In this document: positions 6,663 to 6,929 of the stretch, one piece after another
How the letters are laid out: the number at the start of each line of letters is the position of its first letter
Position numbering within the stretch: position 1 is the stretch's first letter
Source of the DNA: an uncultured Clostridiaceae bacterium
Lineage (GTDB): Bacteria; Bacillota; Clostridia; Lachnospirales; Lachnospiraceae
DNA: 6,929 bases
Assembly: GCA_949841235.1 (NCBI GenBank)
Contig: CATKZA010000095.1
Location: 1 to 6,929, forward strand
Direction: 5' to 3'
Translations under genes and position numbers: made by a program
Notes under the pieces: model-generated
Told to the model about the DNA's origin: nothing
The model's database searches: none
The model's input: only the letters and a program-made list of their open reading frames with translations

Positions 6663-6929
6663 ATGTATCAGGCTTTTTTATTAAAGTATGCGGAGATAGG
6701 GATCAAGGGAAAGAATCGATATAAGTTTGAGAATGCGCTGTGCGAGCAGGTTCGCCATCGATTGGGAAAGATCGAGGGGGAATTTGAAGTGGTTCGGGAG
6801 CAGGGAAGAATCTTTGTGGAGGCCCGGGGGGACTTTGACTTTGATGATGCCATCGATGCCATGAGCAGGGTGTTCGGCGTGTCCTCCATCAGCCCGGCGG
6901 AGGTCATTGAGGAAAAGGAATGGGATGCC
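6663..6929 (+). CDS. thiI: tRNA 4-thiouridine synthase ThiI, N-terminal part
   Basis: The first 89 codons of ThiI are present; the gene runs off the right edge. A strong GGAGGT (6652-6657) lies 5 bases before the ATG. The opening MYQAFLLKYAEIGIKGKNR is the signature start of ThiI, where LKYxEIxLKGxNR begins the N-terminal ferredoxin-like domain. The following strands (EVVREQGRIFVEA) and helix (DDAIDAMSRVFGVSSISPA) complete that domain and lead into the THUMP tRNA-binding domain. The PP-loop that adenylates U8 of tRNA, and any rhodanese domain, would lie outside the window, so whether this is the rhodanese-lacking form common in Firmicutes cannot be seen. The upstream cysteine desulfurase is the expected sulfur donor. 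ThiI also contributes to thiazole synthesis in some bacteria, but nothing here supports that role. Confidence 0.93.
   Translation, partial: MYQAFLLKYAEIGIKGKNRYKFENALCEQVRHRLGKIEGEFEVVREQGRIFVEARGDFDFDDAIDAMSRVFGVSSISPAEVIEEKEWDA

Overview
The window looks like a chromosomal stretch from a Gram-positive anaerobe of the class Clostridia, most likely a Lachnospiraceae-type gut bacterium. This is inferred from the clostridial-length YgiQ protein, the cysteine desulfurase/thiI pair, strong GGAGG-type ribosome binding sites and moderately GC-rich core genes. No rRNA, tRNA, CRISPR array, insertion sequence or phage gene was seen. No intergenic stretch exceeds about 205 bases.

Layout. Positions 1-530 (minus strand) hold the N-terminal two thirds of a HAD-superfamily, Cof-like phosphatase that runs off the left edge. 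It diverges from a radical SAM protein of the YgiQ family (621-2447, plus). The 90-base gap carries promoters in both directions whose -10 boxes lie on top of each other. Directly behind ygiQ come a fluoride channel gene, crcB (2452-2817), and a DUF3788-type protein of unknown function (2856-3269). The DNA becomes clearly AT-richer here, which suggests an acquired or fast-evolving islet. After a 192-base gap with a promoter comes a 279-residue protein (3462-4301). It resembles the C-terminal part of the flagellar cap protein FliD and contains no Cys, His, Pro or Trp at all, a flagellin-like composition.

A hairpin terminator interleaved with a promoter (4403-4470) separates this gene from a block of RNA-modification genes: rsmE (16S rRNA U1498 N3-methyltransferase, 4506-5255), a NifS/IscS-type cysteine desulfurase (5359-6522) and the start of thiI (6663 to the right edge). 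The last two form a recognised functional pair. The desulfurase takes sulfur from cysteine as a persulfide and passes it to ThiI, which makes 4-thiouridine at position 8 of tRNA. All three are oriented the same way with no obvious terminator between them, so they are probably co-transcribed.

Most of the window is ordinary core metabolism. The parts most worth a second look are the FliD-like orphan with its sigma-D-resembling promoter, the overlapping divergent promoters at 552-603, the second cysteine cluster in YgiQ, the low-GC crcB/DUF3788 islet, and the short duplicated segment upstream of thiI.
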